A program made the position numbers and the translations under genes. From AC-37 sp036389835 (lineage in GTDB: Bacteria > Actinomycetota > Thermoleophilia > Solirubrobacterales > Thermoleophilaceae): a stretch of DNA of 64,000 nucleotides. Under the pieces are notes generated by a model. That model searched no databases and was not told where the DNA came from. It was given only the letters and a program-made list of their open reading frames with translations. Each line of letters begins with the position of its first letter. Within the stretch, counting starts at the first letter, position 1. Location: NCBI GenBank assembly GCA_036389835.1, contig DASVWC010000108.1, positions 1 to 64,000 of the forward strand. The letters run 5' to 3'. This document shows, one piece after another, positions 8,352-16,412 of the stretch.

Positions 8352-9083
8352 GTGCGCCGCCTCACCCTCCCGGCGCTGGGCCTCGTGGCCCTGCTCGCCG
8401 TCGCCGCCATAGCCGTCGCCGCCGTGACCCCCGGCGGCCGCGCCCGCGTGCCCGGCGCCCCGGCGCCGCAGCAGCGCGGCGACGTGGTGGACCTCAGCTC
8501 GCTCCCGGCGGCCGAGCGCACCGAGCGCGAGCGCCCGGCGGAGAACGTGACCGACGACGAGCTCGCCGCGATCGAGCGCCAGGTGAAGGAGCGCTCGCGC
8601 GGCGGCGCCTCGCCCGACGACGGGATCAGCCCCGGCGCGCCGTCGGACAGGGAGGTGCGCGAGGCGCTGCGCGAGATGCGCGACGAGGCGGAGGGCGGCG
8701 GCCCGATCCGGCGCGGCTCCGGCGACTTCATCTACCCGATCAACGGCCAGTTCACCTCGCCGTTCGGGATGCGCTGGGGCCGCCTGCACGCCGGCGTGGA
8801 CCTCGCCGCGCCCAGCGGCCGCCCGATCCGCGCCGCCGCGAGCGGGCGCGTGATCCTCGCGGCGCCCACCGGCGGCTACGGCAACTACACCTGCGTCGCC
8901 CACAACTCGTCGATCTCCACCTGCTACGCGCACCAGTCGCGCTTCGGCGTGCGCGTGGGCGAGACCGTCCGCCAGGGCGGCGTGATCGGCTACGTCGGCA
9001 ACACCGGCCACTCCTTTGGCGCCCACCTCCACTTCGAGGTGCGGATCTCGGGCCGCCCGGTGGACCCGATGGGCTACCTGTAG
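8352..9083 (+). CDS. secreted M23 family metallopeptidase (LytM-like)
   Basis: A 243-residue exported protein: a hydrophobic anchor or signal at residues 1-30, a charged Glu/Arg-rich linker at 50-120, and an M23 peptidase domain from about 130 to the end. The zinc motifs are present as HAGVDLAAP (HxxxD) and HLHFEV (HxH), with SPFGMRWGRLH before them. Such enzymes cut peptidoglycan cross-links or regulate amidases in the wall. Two Cys in NYTCVAHNSSISTCYAHQ may form a disulfide. GTG at 8352 gives the proper N-terminus; the frame is open upstream only through the repeat. Confidence 0.88.
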   Translation: MRRLTLPALGLVALLAVAAIAVAAVTPGGRARVPGAPAPQQRGDVVDLSSLPAAERTERERPAENVTDDELAAIERQVKERSRGGASPDDGISPGAPSDREVREALREMRDEAEGGGPIRRGSGDFIYPINGQFTSPFGMRWGRLHAGVDLAAPSGRPIRAAASGRVILAAPTGGYGNYTCVAHNSSISTCYAHQSRFGVRVGETVRQGGVIGYVGNTGHSFGAHLHFEVRISGRPVDPMGYL

Positions 9084-9093
9084 GGTCCCCGCC

Positions 9094-9540
9094 ATGGGAC
9101 AGGTCGAGGGCGAGCGGACGGTCGAGGTCGACGCTCCGGTGGAGCGCTGCTTCGAGATCGCCGCGGACATAGAGAACGCGCCGGAGTGGCAGGAGTCGCT
9201 CAAGGACGTCGAGGTCCTGGAGCGCGACGCCGAGCGCAGGGCCGAGCTCGTCGAGACGCTCTCCGACGCGAAGGTCAAGACCGTGCGGACGCGGCTGCGC
9301 TTCAGCTACACGCCGCCGACGGAGGTCCGCTGGGTCCAGGAGAAGGGCGACGTCAAGTCGCTCGAGGGCTGGTGGCGGCTCGAGGACCTCGGCGAGGGGC
9401 GCACGCGCGCGAGCTACGGGCTCTCGGCCGACCCCGGACGGGTGCTCGGGATGCTGCTGCGCGGGCCGGCCGAGACGAAGGTGCGCGACTTCCTGCTGGG
9501 CGGCGCGGCCGAGGGCCTGAAGCGCAAGGCCGAGAGCTAG
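9094..9540 (+). CDS. SRPBCC (START/polyketide cyclase-like) family protein
   Basis: A 148-residue protein beginning with the standard SRPBCC strand (RTVEVDAPVERCFEIAADIE, then PEWQESLKDVEV) and ending with the long amphipathic helix (KVRDFLLGGAAEGLKRKAE). These form a hydrophobic ligand cavity; actinobacterial members are linked to lipid or polyketide handling, but no specific role is visible. It follows the M23 gene by 10 bases and is probably cotranscribed. Confidence 0.82.
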   Translation: MGQVEGERTVEVDAPVERCFEIAADIENAPEWQESLKDVEVLERDAERRAELVETLSDAKVKTVRTRLRFSYTPPTEVRWVQEKGDVKSLEGWWRLEDLGEGRTRASYGLSADPGRVLGMLLRGPAETKVRDFLLGGAAEGLKRKAES

Positions 9541-9590
9541 GCGCAGCGGCGCTCTTGACAGGCCCCGGTGGCCGGGGTGAGGGTGGAGCG

Positions 9591-10955
9591 ATGCTGAAGG
9601 GGGCTCGCCGCGCGGTCGCGGCATCGATCGCGGTGGTTGCCCTGGGCGCGTGCGCGCCGGCTGCGCTCGCCGGCGAGGCGCACGTCGAGACGATCGGCGG
9701 CGCGACTGTGATCGTCTTCACCGCGGCCCCCGGCGAGAAGCAGAGCCTGCTGGTGGACCGCGACCCGGGCTTCACCGGCGATCAGTACCAGCTCAACGAC
9801 CAGGACAACAACGTGCAGGCCGGTCCCGGCTGCTCGAACGCGCCGCGGCCGCCGTTCGCCGGCACCGATCCGAAGATCGTGCGCTGCGGCTCGAGCGCGA
9901 CCACGATCCAGGTCAACCTCGGCGACGGCGACGACACCGTCCGCTTCGGCAACCTGAGCGGTCACCCGATCACCGACGTGATCGACGGCGGCGACGGCAT
10001 CGACCGGCTCGACGCCTCCAACGGCGACGGCCGGATCACGGGCGGGCCCGGCGACGACGTCATCGACGGCAACGCGGGCAACGACGAGATCCTCGCGGGC
10101 GCCGACGACGACGAGATCGTGGCCGGACCCGGCTCGGACACGGTCAACGGCGAGGGCGGCGACGACAAGATCCTCGGGCACGCGAAGCCCGACACGCAGG
10201 AGATCGGGACGGTCACCGACTTCCGCGCCGGCGACGTGAACCTGCTCTCCGGCGGCGACGGCGCGGACAGCATCGTCGGCGACAACGGCACCGACGAGAT
10301 CCGGGGCGAAGCCGGCAACGACACCCTCGCGGGCGCGGGCGGGGCCGGCGCGATCGACGGCGGCGCGGGCAACGACACGATGGACGAGGGCGACACGCCG
10401 GGCGACCCGAACGGCGGCCAGCCGGCCGGCCCGCTCGCCTCGGACACGATCCGCGGCGGCCCGGGCAAGGACACCGCGACCTACTGCACCCGCCACTACT
10501 CCGGCGGCGAAGCCAAGAAGCATCCGCTCACGATCACGCTCGACAACAGAGGCAACGACGGCGAGAAGGGCGAGAAGGACGTCATCGGTCCGAGCGGGGA
10601 CGTCGAGAACGTGCTCGGCGGCGGGGTCACGAGCGACAGGATCACCGGCAACTCGAAGGCCAACGTGCTCACCGGGGACTGCCTCACGACCGTCGCGGGG
10701 TCCGGCAGCAACAAGATCTACGGCGGCAGCGGCAACGACAAGCTCGTCGGCGGCGACGCCAAGGACCTGCTGAACGGCGGCAAGGGCGCGGACCAGTTCC
10801 TCGGCAACGAGGACGCGGACACGATCCAGGCCAAGGACGGGGCGCGCGACAAGTCGATCAACTGCGACGGCGTCGGCGTGAAGTCCAGCAAGGACAGCGC
10901 GACCGTGGACCGCTCGGACCCGACCGCGTTCAACTGCGACAAGCTGCGCCGCTGA
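9591..10955 (+). CDS. secreted RTX-like calcium-binding repeat protein
   Basis: A 454-residue exported protein with a signal sequence ending near ALAGEAH (residue 27). From about residue 105 it carries repeated nonapeptide-like units of the GGxGxD type (GGDGIDRLD, GGPGDDVIDG, GEGGDDKIL, GGSGNDKLVGG, GGKGADQFLG), which fold into a calcium-loaded beta-roll in RTX proteins. No catalytic domain and no type I secretion gene are visible; the Sec-type signal suggests a different export route from classical RTX toxins. ATG at 9591 has a GGTGGAG ribosome site. It is followed by a related protein at 11035. Confidence 0.85.
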   Translation: MLKGARRAVAASIAVVALGACAPAALAGEAHVETIGGATVIVFTAAPGEKQSLLVDRDPGFTGDQYQLNDQDNNVQAGPGCSNAPRPPFAGTDPKIVRCGSSATTIQVNLGDGDDTVRFGNLSGHPITDVIDGGDGIDRLDASNGDGRITGGPGDDVIDGNAGNDEILAGADDDEIVAGPGSDTVNGEGGDDKILGHAKPDTQEIGTVTDFRAGDVNLLSGGDGADSIVGDNGTDEIRGEAGNDTLAGAGGAGAIDGGAGNDTMDEGDTPGDPNGGQPAGPLASDTIRGGPGKDTATYCTRHYSGGEAKKHPLTITLDNRGNDGEKGEKDVIGPSGDVENVLGGGVTSDRITGNSKANVLTGDCLTTVAGSGSNKIYGGSGNDKLVGGDAKDLLNGGKGADQFLGNEDADTIQAKDGARDKSINCDGVGVKSSKDSATVDRSDPTAFNCDKLRR

Positions 10956-10957
10956 GG

Positions 10958-11016
10958 TCCGCGCAACCCGCGCGGTCCACCTTCCGCCGGCCGCCTCCGC
11001 GCAACCCGCGCGGTCC
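10958..11016. repeat. two copies of a 21-bp element, each with a hairpin
   Basis: TCCGCGCAACCCGCGCGGTCC occurs at 10958-10978 and again at 10996-11016. Each copy contains the inverted repeat CCGCGC/GCGCGG around the loop AACCC. They sit between the two RTX-like genes and could act as terminators or processing sites for the first transcript. Confidence 0.7.
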
Positions 11017-11034
11017 GCGGGTGTTGGACGGGCC

Positions 11035-12426
11035 ATGACCGATCTACGCCGGACCACAGCGCTCTCGCTCGCCCTCCTCGCGATCGCCCTTCCGGCGCGC
11101 GCCTCCGCCGCGACCGTGGAGGTCTCGGCCTCGTCCGGGCCGGCGGCCGAGGAGTACGTCCTCTACCGCGCCTCGGGAAGCGAGCGCAACCGCGTGCAGG
11201 TCCAGTTCCTGCGCGACACGATCGTGATCCTGGACAAGGGCGTGGCGCGGATCGGCACGCGCCGGCGCCCGTTCGGCGTGTGCCGCACCAGCGGCCGGCC
11301 CAACCGGGTCGTCTGCCCGCGCTTCAGCATCAGCGTGAGCCTCAAGGCCGGCGACGACACGATCACGTTCGCGCCGGGGAAGGACACCGGCGAGCCCGCC
11401 CGGACGCGCCCGTTCCGGTTCGCCGAGGACTACGAGGACACCGAGGGGTCGATCACCGAGACGGCGTACGTGCACGGCGGGAGCGGCGACGACCGCATCC
11501 AGGGCAGCCAGTTCGCGGACTTCATCGTGCCGAGCAAGGGGCGCGACAAGGTGTTCGCGCGCGGCGGCGGCGACTGGGTCCAGCTAGAGCCGGACGGCGA
11601 GGACGACTACGTGCGGGCCGCCGGCGGGGTGGACGCGCTGCGCTTCAACGGCTCGCGCCGCCCGGTCACGGTCGACCTCGCGGCGGGCACGGCGAGCGCG
11701 GCCGACGGCGAGACCGACTCGATCGCGGGCTTCGAGCGACTCCACGGCGGGCAGGCCGACGACGTGCTGCTCGGGACCGAGCTCGCGGACGCCATCTACG
11801 GCGAGGCGGGCAGCGACCGCATCGACGGCCGCGACGGCAGCGACCTGCTCAGCGGCGAGTCCCCGTCGGTCTCGGGCGGCTCACCGAACCAGATCACGGG
11901 CGGCGAGGGCGACGACTTCGTCGACGCGCGCAGCGACGAGCCCGCGCCGACCTCCGCCGTGGACTGCGGCGCCGGCTCCGACAACGTCGCCGGCGAGACG
12001 GACGACCGGCTGGACGGCTCGTGCGAGCTCGTCGCGTTCCGCCCGCCGAACGACCGCTTCCTGTACGAGCAGCCCGACTTCGACCTGGCCATGCGCGCGT
12101 TCCCGGTCGCGCGCGAGGCCGGCGGCGACCCGGTGTACGAGTTCCCCTGCCCGGGCGCGAAGGCGCGGCCGAACGGCGGCTGCTCGGGAGCCGTCGCCCT
12201 GACGAGCCCCGAGGGAGCCGACTACGGCAGCGGCGCCTTCACGGCCACGCCGGGGCAGGCGGTGAACGTGGCGGTCGCGCTGAACGGCGCCGGCAAGGCG
12301 GCGCTGGCGGCGGGGACGCCGGTCGTGGTGCGCGTGACCGCCGACCTCGCGCCGCCGCCGGGGTCCGGGGCGGGGGCTCAGCCCGCCAAGCTCGACTTCG
12401 GCTGGCAGCAGGTGCTCGCGCCGTAG
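11035..12426 (+). CDS. secreted RTX-like calcium-binding protein, second copy
   Basis: A 463-residue exported protein with signal peptide (about residues 1-25, ending ARASAA). Residues 30-130 are beta-rich with a Cys pair (FGVCRTSGRPNRVVCPRFSI); 140-320 hold looser GGxGxD-like units (GGSGDDRIQG, GGQADDVLLG, GEAGSDRIDG, GGEGDDFVD). The last 120 residues form a separate domain with two Cys (FPCPGAKARPNGGCSGAV). It resembles the neighbour at 9591 in architecture, though the repeats are sparser, and probably arose by duplication. Likely a cell-surface or secreted structural protein; function unknown. Confidence 0.82.
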   Translation: MTDLRRTTALSLALLAIALPARASAATVEVSASSGPAAEEYVLYRASGSERNRVQVQFLRDTIVILDKGVARIGTRRRPFGVCRTSGRPNRVVCPRFSISVSLKAGDDTITFAPGKDTGEPARTRPFRFAEDYEDTEGSITETAYVHGGSGDDRIQGSQFADFIVPSKGRDKVFARGGGDWVQLEPDGEDDYVRAAGGVDALRFNGSRRPVTVDLAAGTASAADGETDSIAGFERLHGGQADDVLLGTELADAIYGEAGSDRIDGRDGSDLLSGESPSVSGGSPNQITGGEGDDFVDARSDEPAPTSAVDCGAGSDNVAGETDDRLDGSCELVAFRPPNDRFLYEQPDFDLAMRAFPVAREAGGDPVYEFPCPGAKARPNGGCSGAVALTSPEGADYGSGAFTATPGQAVNVAVALNGAGKAALAAGTPVVVRVTADLAPPPGSGAGAQPAKLDFGWQQVLAP

Positions 12427-12448
12427 CCGTCAGCTAACTTGCGCGGCC

Positions 12449-12877
12449 GTGCTCGACGGCTACCCGCACAGCTCGCGGCTGCAGACCCGCTGGAAGGACA
12501 ACGACGTGTACGGGCACGTCAACAACGTCGAGTTCTACTCGTACTTCGACACGGCGATCAACGCGTGGCTGATCGCGGAGGGCGGGCTCGACATCGAGGG
12601 CGGCGCGGTGATCGGCGTCTGCGCGGAGTCGCACTGCGAGTTCCGCGCGGCGGTGGCCTTCCCGGACGCGCTCGACGTGCACCTGCGCGTGGGCAGGCTC
12701 GGCCGCTCGAGCGTGCGCTACGAGCTGGCCGTGACGCGCGCGGGGGAGGGGGAGCCGGTCGCGACGGGGCACTTCGTGCACGTGTTCGTGGACCGCGAGA
12801 GGCGCCGGCCGGTGGCGATCCCGGAGCGGCTGCGCGGGGCGCTGGAGCGGCTCGTGCCGGTGGAGGCCTCGGCGTGA
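12449..12877 (+). CDS. 4HBT-type acyl-CoA thioesterase
   Basis: A 142-residue hot-dog fold protein. The signature is RWKDNDVYGHVNNVEFYSYFD, with the catalytic Asp of the 4-hydroxybenzoyl-CoA thioesterase family (DxDxxGHVNN) plainly visible near residue 18. It should hydrolyse acyl- or aryl-CoA esters in the cytosol. GTG start. Its TGA overlaps the GTG of the downstream dehydrogenase (GTGA at 12874-12877), so the two are translationally coupled and probably act in the same route. Confidence 0.88.
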   Translation: MLDGYPHSSRLQTRWKDNDVYGHVNNVEFYSYFDTAINAWLIAEGGLDIEGGAVIGVCAESHCEFRAAVAFPDALDVHLRVGRLGRSSVRYELAVTRAGEGEPVATGHFVHVFVDRERRRPVAIPERLRGALERLVPVEASA

Positions 12878-13998
12878 CCGTGCGCGGCGCGGTCCTCCGC
12901 GAGATGGGCCTTCCGGCCCCCTACGCCGAATCGCGGCCGCTCGAGGTCGCCGAGCTCGAGCTCGCCGCGCCGGGGCCGGGCGAGCTGCTGGTGCGGGTGG
13001 GGGCGGCCGGTCTCTGCCACTCGGACCTGTCGGTGATCGACGGATCGCGCCCGCGGGTGATGCCGATGGTGCTCGGCCACGAGGCGGCGGGCGAGGTGAT
13101 CGAGGTCGGGCCCGGCGCCGACGGCTTCGAGCCCGGCGACCACGTGGTGATGTCGTTCGTGCCGGCCTGCGGGCTCTGTGAGGCGTGCCGCTCGGGGCGG
13201 CCGCCGCTGTGCGACCCGGGGGCAGCCGCCAACGTGGCGGGCTCGCTGCTCTGCGGCGAGCGGCGCTGGCGCGGCGGTGGCGGGGAGGAGCTCCACCACC
13301 ACCTCGGCGTCTCCGCCTTCGCCGAGCAGGTCGTGGTCTCCACCCGCTCGGCGGTGAAGATCGACCAATCGCTGCCGTTCGAGATCGCGGCGCTGTTCGG
13401 GTGCGCGGTGCTGACCGGCGTGGGCGCGGCCGTGAACGCCGCCGGCATCCGCATGGGCGACAGCGTCGCCGTGTTCGGGCTCGGCGGCGTGGGGCTGGCG
13501 GCGCTGCTCGGCGCCCGCGCCGCCGGCGCGGCGGAGATCGTCGCAGTGGACGTGGTCGAGTCCAAGCTCGAACTGGCCCGCGAGCTCGGCGCGACGCACG
13601 CGGTGCGGGCGGGGGACGGCGCCGTCGAGGAGGTGCGGCTCGCGACCGGCGGAGGCGCGGACCACGCGATCGAGACCGTCGGCAGCGAGCGCGTGCTCGG
13701 TGACGCCTACGCGGCCACCCGCCGCGGCGGCACCACGGTCACGGTGGGCCTCCCGCACCCCAGCAAGATGCTCTCGATACCGGCCGTGAGCCTGGTCGCC
13801 GAGGAGCGGACGCTGAGGGGCTCCTACCTGGGCTCCTCGGTGCCGGCGATCGACATCCCGCGCTACGTGGCGATGTATCGGGCCGGCCTGCTGCCGGTCG
13901 ACCGCCTGCTGACCCACACGATCGCCCTGGACGAGGTCAACGAGGGCTTCGACCGCCTGGCCAGCGGCGAAGCGGTCCGCCAGGCGATCGTCTTCTGA
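12874..13998 (+). CDS. zinc-dependent alcohol dehydrogenase (MDR family)
   Basis: A 374-residue MDR enzyme. The catalytic zinc site is GLCHSDLSV (Cys) and LGHEAAGEV (His-Glu). The structural zinc loop is FVPACGLCEACRSGRPPLC with four Cys. The Rossmann motif is VFGLGGVGLAALLGARAAGA near residue 200. The insert with HHHLGVSAFAEQVVV places it with the class III-like/NDMA- or thiol-linked dehydrogenases of actinobacteria. The substrate, an alcohol or aldehyde, is unknown. Coupled to the thioesterase by a 4-base overlap. Confidence 0.9.
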   Translation: MTVRGAVLREMGLPAPYAESRPLEVAELELAAPGPGELLVRVGAAGLCHSDLSVIDGSRPRVMPMVLGHEAAGEVIEVGPGADGFEPGDHVVMSFVPACGLCEACRSGRPPLCDPGAAANVAGSLLCGERRWRGGGGEELHHHLGVSAFAEQVVVSTRSAVKIDQSLPFEIAALFGCAVLTGVGAAVNAAGIRMGDSVAVFGLGGVGLAALLGARAAGAAEIVAVDVVESKLELARELGATHAVRAGDGAVEEVRLATGGGADHAIETVGSERVLGDAYAATRRGGTTVTVGLPHPSKMLSIPAVSLVAEERTLRGSYLGSSVPAIDIPRYVAMYRAGLLPVDRLLTHTIALDEVNEGFDRLASGEAVRQAIVF

Positions 13999-14017
13999 CC
14001 CTTACGGGGCGGACCCG

Positions 14018-15205
14018 TTAGGGACGGTTGCGGCCGAAGAGGTCGTGCGCCTCGACCCATTCCTCCGCCACGATCGCCGAGCCCAGTGACAGCTCGCCGC
14101 AGAGGACCGTCGCGGCCACGATCTCGGTGAGCTTGCGCACCCTGTCCTTGCCGTAGCAGCCGAGCATCTCCAGGCACTCGCGCTGGGTGGGCAGGCCGGT
14201 GCCGCCGCCGTAGGTGGCGACGATCAGCGACGGGATCGTGACCGAGTAGTAGTAGTCGCCGTTCTCGCGCAGCTCCGCGTACACGAACGCCGCCGACGAC
14301 TCCGCGACGTTCGCCGCGTCCTGCCCCGTCGCGATGAACATCGCCGTGATCCCGTTGGCCGAGTGGGCGCCGTTGTTGTTCACGCCCGACATGAAGCCGC
14401 CCAGGTTCGACACCTGCCGCGCCCGGTACATCAGCTGCGAGTTCGAGCGCATCACCCGCTCGAACAGCCCGTTCGGGATCGTGGCCTCGGCCACCACGCG
14501 CTTGCCGCGCGTGTTGAGCATGTTCACCTGCGAGCTCTTCTTGTCGGTCGCGAAGTTCGACTCCAGGAAGAAGTGCTCGATGTCGGGATGGTTGGCGGCG
14601 ATCCACGCGCACGCCGCAGCGGTGGCCTTGCCCGTCAGGTTCTGCCCGGCGGCGTCGCCGGTCGTGTAGTTGAAGCGCGTGTAGAGCATGCGCCCGGCGC
14701 TGTAGCGCTCGATGTCCTGGAGCCGGCCCGAGCGCGTCGTTGCCTCGGCCGCCGCCTTGATCGCGTCGAAGTTCTCGTCGATCCAGTCGCGGAACGCTCG
14801 CGCCTCGCGAGCGCTCCTGAACAGGAAAGCCGGCGCGCGCTGCATCCGGTCGTCCATGATCGTCGTGGTCACGCCGCCGGCCTCGTGCAGCAGGCGCATG
14901 CCGCGGTTGTAGCTGGCCACCAGCGTCCCCTCCGCGGTCGCCAGCGGCACGTAGAACTCGCCCTGGGCGTGCTCGCCGTTGACGAGCAGCGGCCCGGCAA
15001 CGCCGATCGGGACCTGCGCGACGCCGACGAACTGCTCGACGTTGCCGGTGAGCACCGAGGGGTCGAAGGAGTAGCTGGTCACGTGCTCGAGCTCGGCGCC
15101 GGTCTGCTCGCGCACGAAGTCGGCGCGGCGCTCGGCGGCCTCGCGGGTGTAGTCGTCCTCGCGGTCGCGCGGGACCGGGATGCGTTCGGTCGGAGTCGTC
15201 GTCAT
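14018..15205 (-). CDS. hydroxymethylglutaryl-CoA reductase, class I-like
   Basis: A 395-residue enzyme converting HMG-CoA to mevalonate with NADPH. Catalytic residues can be placed: Glu92 in LATAEGTLVAS, Lys222 in TDKKSSQ, Asp296 in ATGQDAANV, and a C-terminal His387 in EEWVEAHDLF. The cofactor segment TTGDAAGQNL (182-190) corresponds to the class I DAMGMN motif. Other family blocks are VGVAQVPIGVAGPL and GGGTGLPTQRECLEMLG. It lacks the N-terminal membrane region of eukaryotic enzymes. No other mevalonate-pathway gene is in the window. ATG at 15205 (MTTTPTERIP) was chosen over an upstream in-frame GTG because the family homology begins shortly after it. Divergent from the desaturase operon. 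Confidence 0.92.
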   Translation of the reverse strand: MTTTPTERIPVPRDREDDYTREAAERRADFVREQTGAELEHVTSYSFDPSVLTGNVEQFVGVAQVPIGVAGPLLVNGEHAQGEFYVPLATAEGTLVASYNRGMRLLHEAGGVTTTIMDDRMQRAPAFLFRSAREARAFRDWIDENFDAIKAAAEATTRSGRLQDIERYSAGRMLYTRFNYTTGDAAGQNLTGKATAAACAWIAANHPDIEHFFLESNFATDKKSSQVNMLNTRGKRVVAEATIPNGLFERVMRSNSQLMYRARQVSNLGGFMSGVNNNGAHSANGITAMFIATGQDAANVAESSAAFVYAELRENGDYYYSVTIPSLIVATYGGGTGLPTQRECLEMLGCYGKDRVRKLTEIVAATVLCGELSLGSAIVAEEWVEAHDLFGRNRP

Positions 15206-15272
15206 GCGGCGTTCGTACCCGCGAGCCGCCGCGCGGAACCGCGGAGCGGCTGTGCGCCCTCTCACCAAACCT

Positions 15273-15290
15273 TTACATCAAATTGTGTAA
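15273..15290. promoter_or_regulatory. 18-bp dyad, candidate operator for the desaturase operon
   Basis: TTACA (15273-15277) and TGTAA (15286-15290) form an inverted repeat with an 8-base centre, in a notably AT-rich patch of a GC-rich genome. It lies 13 bases before the ferredoxin reductase start and 68 bases before the divergent HMG-CoA reductase. Size and position suit a TetR-type repressor; the regulator is not identified. Confidence 0.5.
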
Positions 15291-15302
15291 CGTTTCGGCG
15301 CA

Positions 15303-16397
15303 ATGGCCGAGCGCGGAGCGACACCCGACGTACCGCCCGTCCGCCGCCGTGCGCTGAACGCCGTCCGCTCGCTGTTCAGCCCGCTGCTGCCGGACGACTA
15401 CCTCGAGCTGATCAACCCGCTCTGGTCCACGCGCGAGCTGCGCGGCCGGATCGAGCGGATCCAGCCCGAGACCGAGAACGCGGTCACGATCTTCATCAAG
15501 CCCGGCTACGACTGGCCCGGCCACCAGCCCGGCCAGTACCTGCGCATCGGCGTGATCGTCGACGGCGTGCACCACTGGCGCGCGTACTCGCTCACGTCCG
15601 ACCCCGGCCGCCCCGACGGCATGATCAGCGTCACGCCAAAGCTGGTCGAGGAGGGCACCGTCACGCCGTACCTCGTCCGCCAGGCCAAGCCCGGCGCGAT
15701 CGTCCGCCTCGGCGGGGTGGAGGGCTCCTTCACGCTGCCCGACCCGCTGCCGCCCAAGCTGCTCTTCATCAGCGCCGGCAGCGGGATCACGCCGATCATG
15801 AGCATGCTGCGCCACCTCTCGCGCCGCGACGCGATGCACGACGCGGTCCACCTGCACTCGGCCCGCACCGAGGACGACGTGATCTTCCGCGAGCAGCTCC
15901 GCTCGCTCGACGACAAGCACGACGGCCTCCGGATCCACATCCAGAAGACCGGCGAGATGGGGCGGCTCGAGCCGGTCGGTCTCGACGAGCACTGTCCCGA
16001 CTGGCGCGAGCGCAAGGCGTTCGTCTCGGGGCCCTCGGAGATGCTCGACGCGATGGTCGAGCACTGGGATCGGGAGGGCGACCCGGACCGCCTCAGCCTC
16101 GAGCGCTTCCAGCCGAAGATCGGCGGCGGCGAGGAGGGCGAGGGCGGGCGGATCACGTTCGCCAAGAGCGGCGCGGAGACCGACTGCGACGGCGGCACGC
16201 CGATCCTGGTCGCCGGCGAGGAGGCCGGCCTGACGCTGCCGTACGGTTGCCGCGAGGGCATCTGCCACACCTGCGTCGGGAAGCTCTGCTCCGGCCGCGT
16301 GCGCGACATGCGCAACGGCCAGGTGCACGGCAGCGACGGCGAGATGATCCGCACCTGCATCAACGCCCCCGAGGGCGAGATCACGATCGAGCTCTGA
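15303..16397 (+). CDS. ferredoxin reductase with 2Fe-2S domain (desaturase electron donor)
   Basis: A 364-residue redox protein in three parts. An FAD domain (about 45-150) has RAYSLTSDPGRPDG. An NAD(P)H domain (about 150-265) has LFISAGSGITPIMSML. A C-terminal plant-type 2Fe-2S ferredoxin domain has YGCREGICHTCVGKLCSG plus a fourth Cys in IRTCINAPEG. The same architecture is found in Rv3230c of M. tuberculosis, which feeds electrons to the stearoyl-CoA desaturase DesA3. It lies 15 bases before a DesA3-like desaturase, supporting that role. Confidence 0.92.
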   Translation: MAERGATPDVPPVRRRALNAVRSLFSPLLPDDYLELINPLWSTRELRGRIERIQPETENAVTIFIKPGYDWPGHQPGQYLRIGVIVDGVHHWRAYSLTSDPGRPDGMISVTPKLVEEGTVTPYLVRQAKPGAIVRLGGVEGSFTLPDPLPPKLLFISAGSGITPIMSMLRHLSRRDAMHDAVHLHSARTEDDVIFREQLRSLDDKHDGLRIHIQKTGEMGRLEPVGLDEHCPDWRERKAFVSGPSEMLDAMVEHWDREGDPDRLSLERFQPKIGGGEEGEGGRITFAKSGAETDCDGGTPILVAGEEAGLTLPYGCREGICHTCVGKLCSGRVRDMRNGQVHGSDGEMIRTCINAPEGEITIEL

Positions 16398-16412
16398 CCC
16401 AGGAGGAGACCC

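Noticed and set aside
5406..9278. Open frame of 1290 codons on the minus strand
   Set aside because: Antisense to the exporter, M20 and M23 genes; composition is Arg/Ala/Gly/His-rich without motifs, typical of shadow frames in high-GC DNA.
9980..10840. GGCGGCGAC-rich repeats suggesting a CRISPR or tandem DNA array
   Set aside because: These are coding repeats for GGxGxD units with varying spacing and no conserved DNA repeat/spacer structure. No CRISPR array was seen anywhere in the window.
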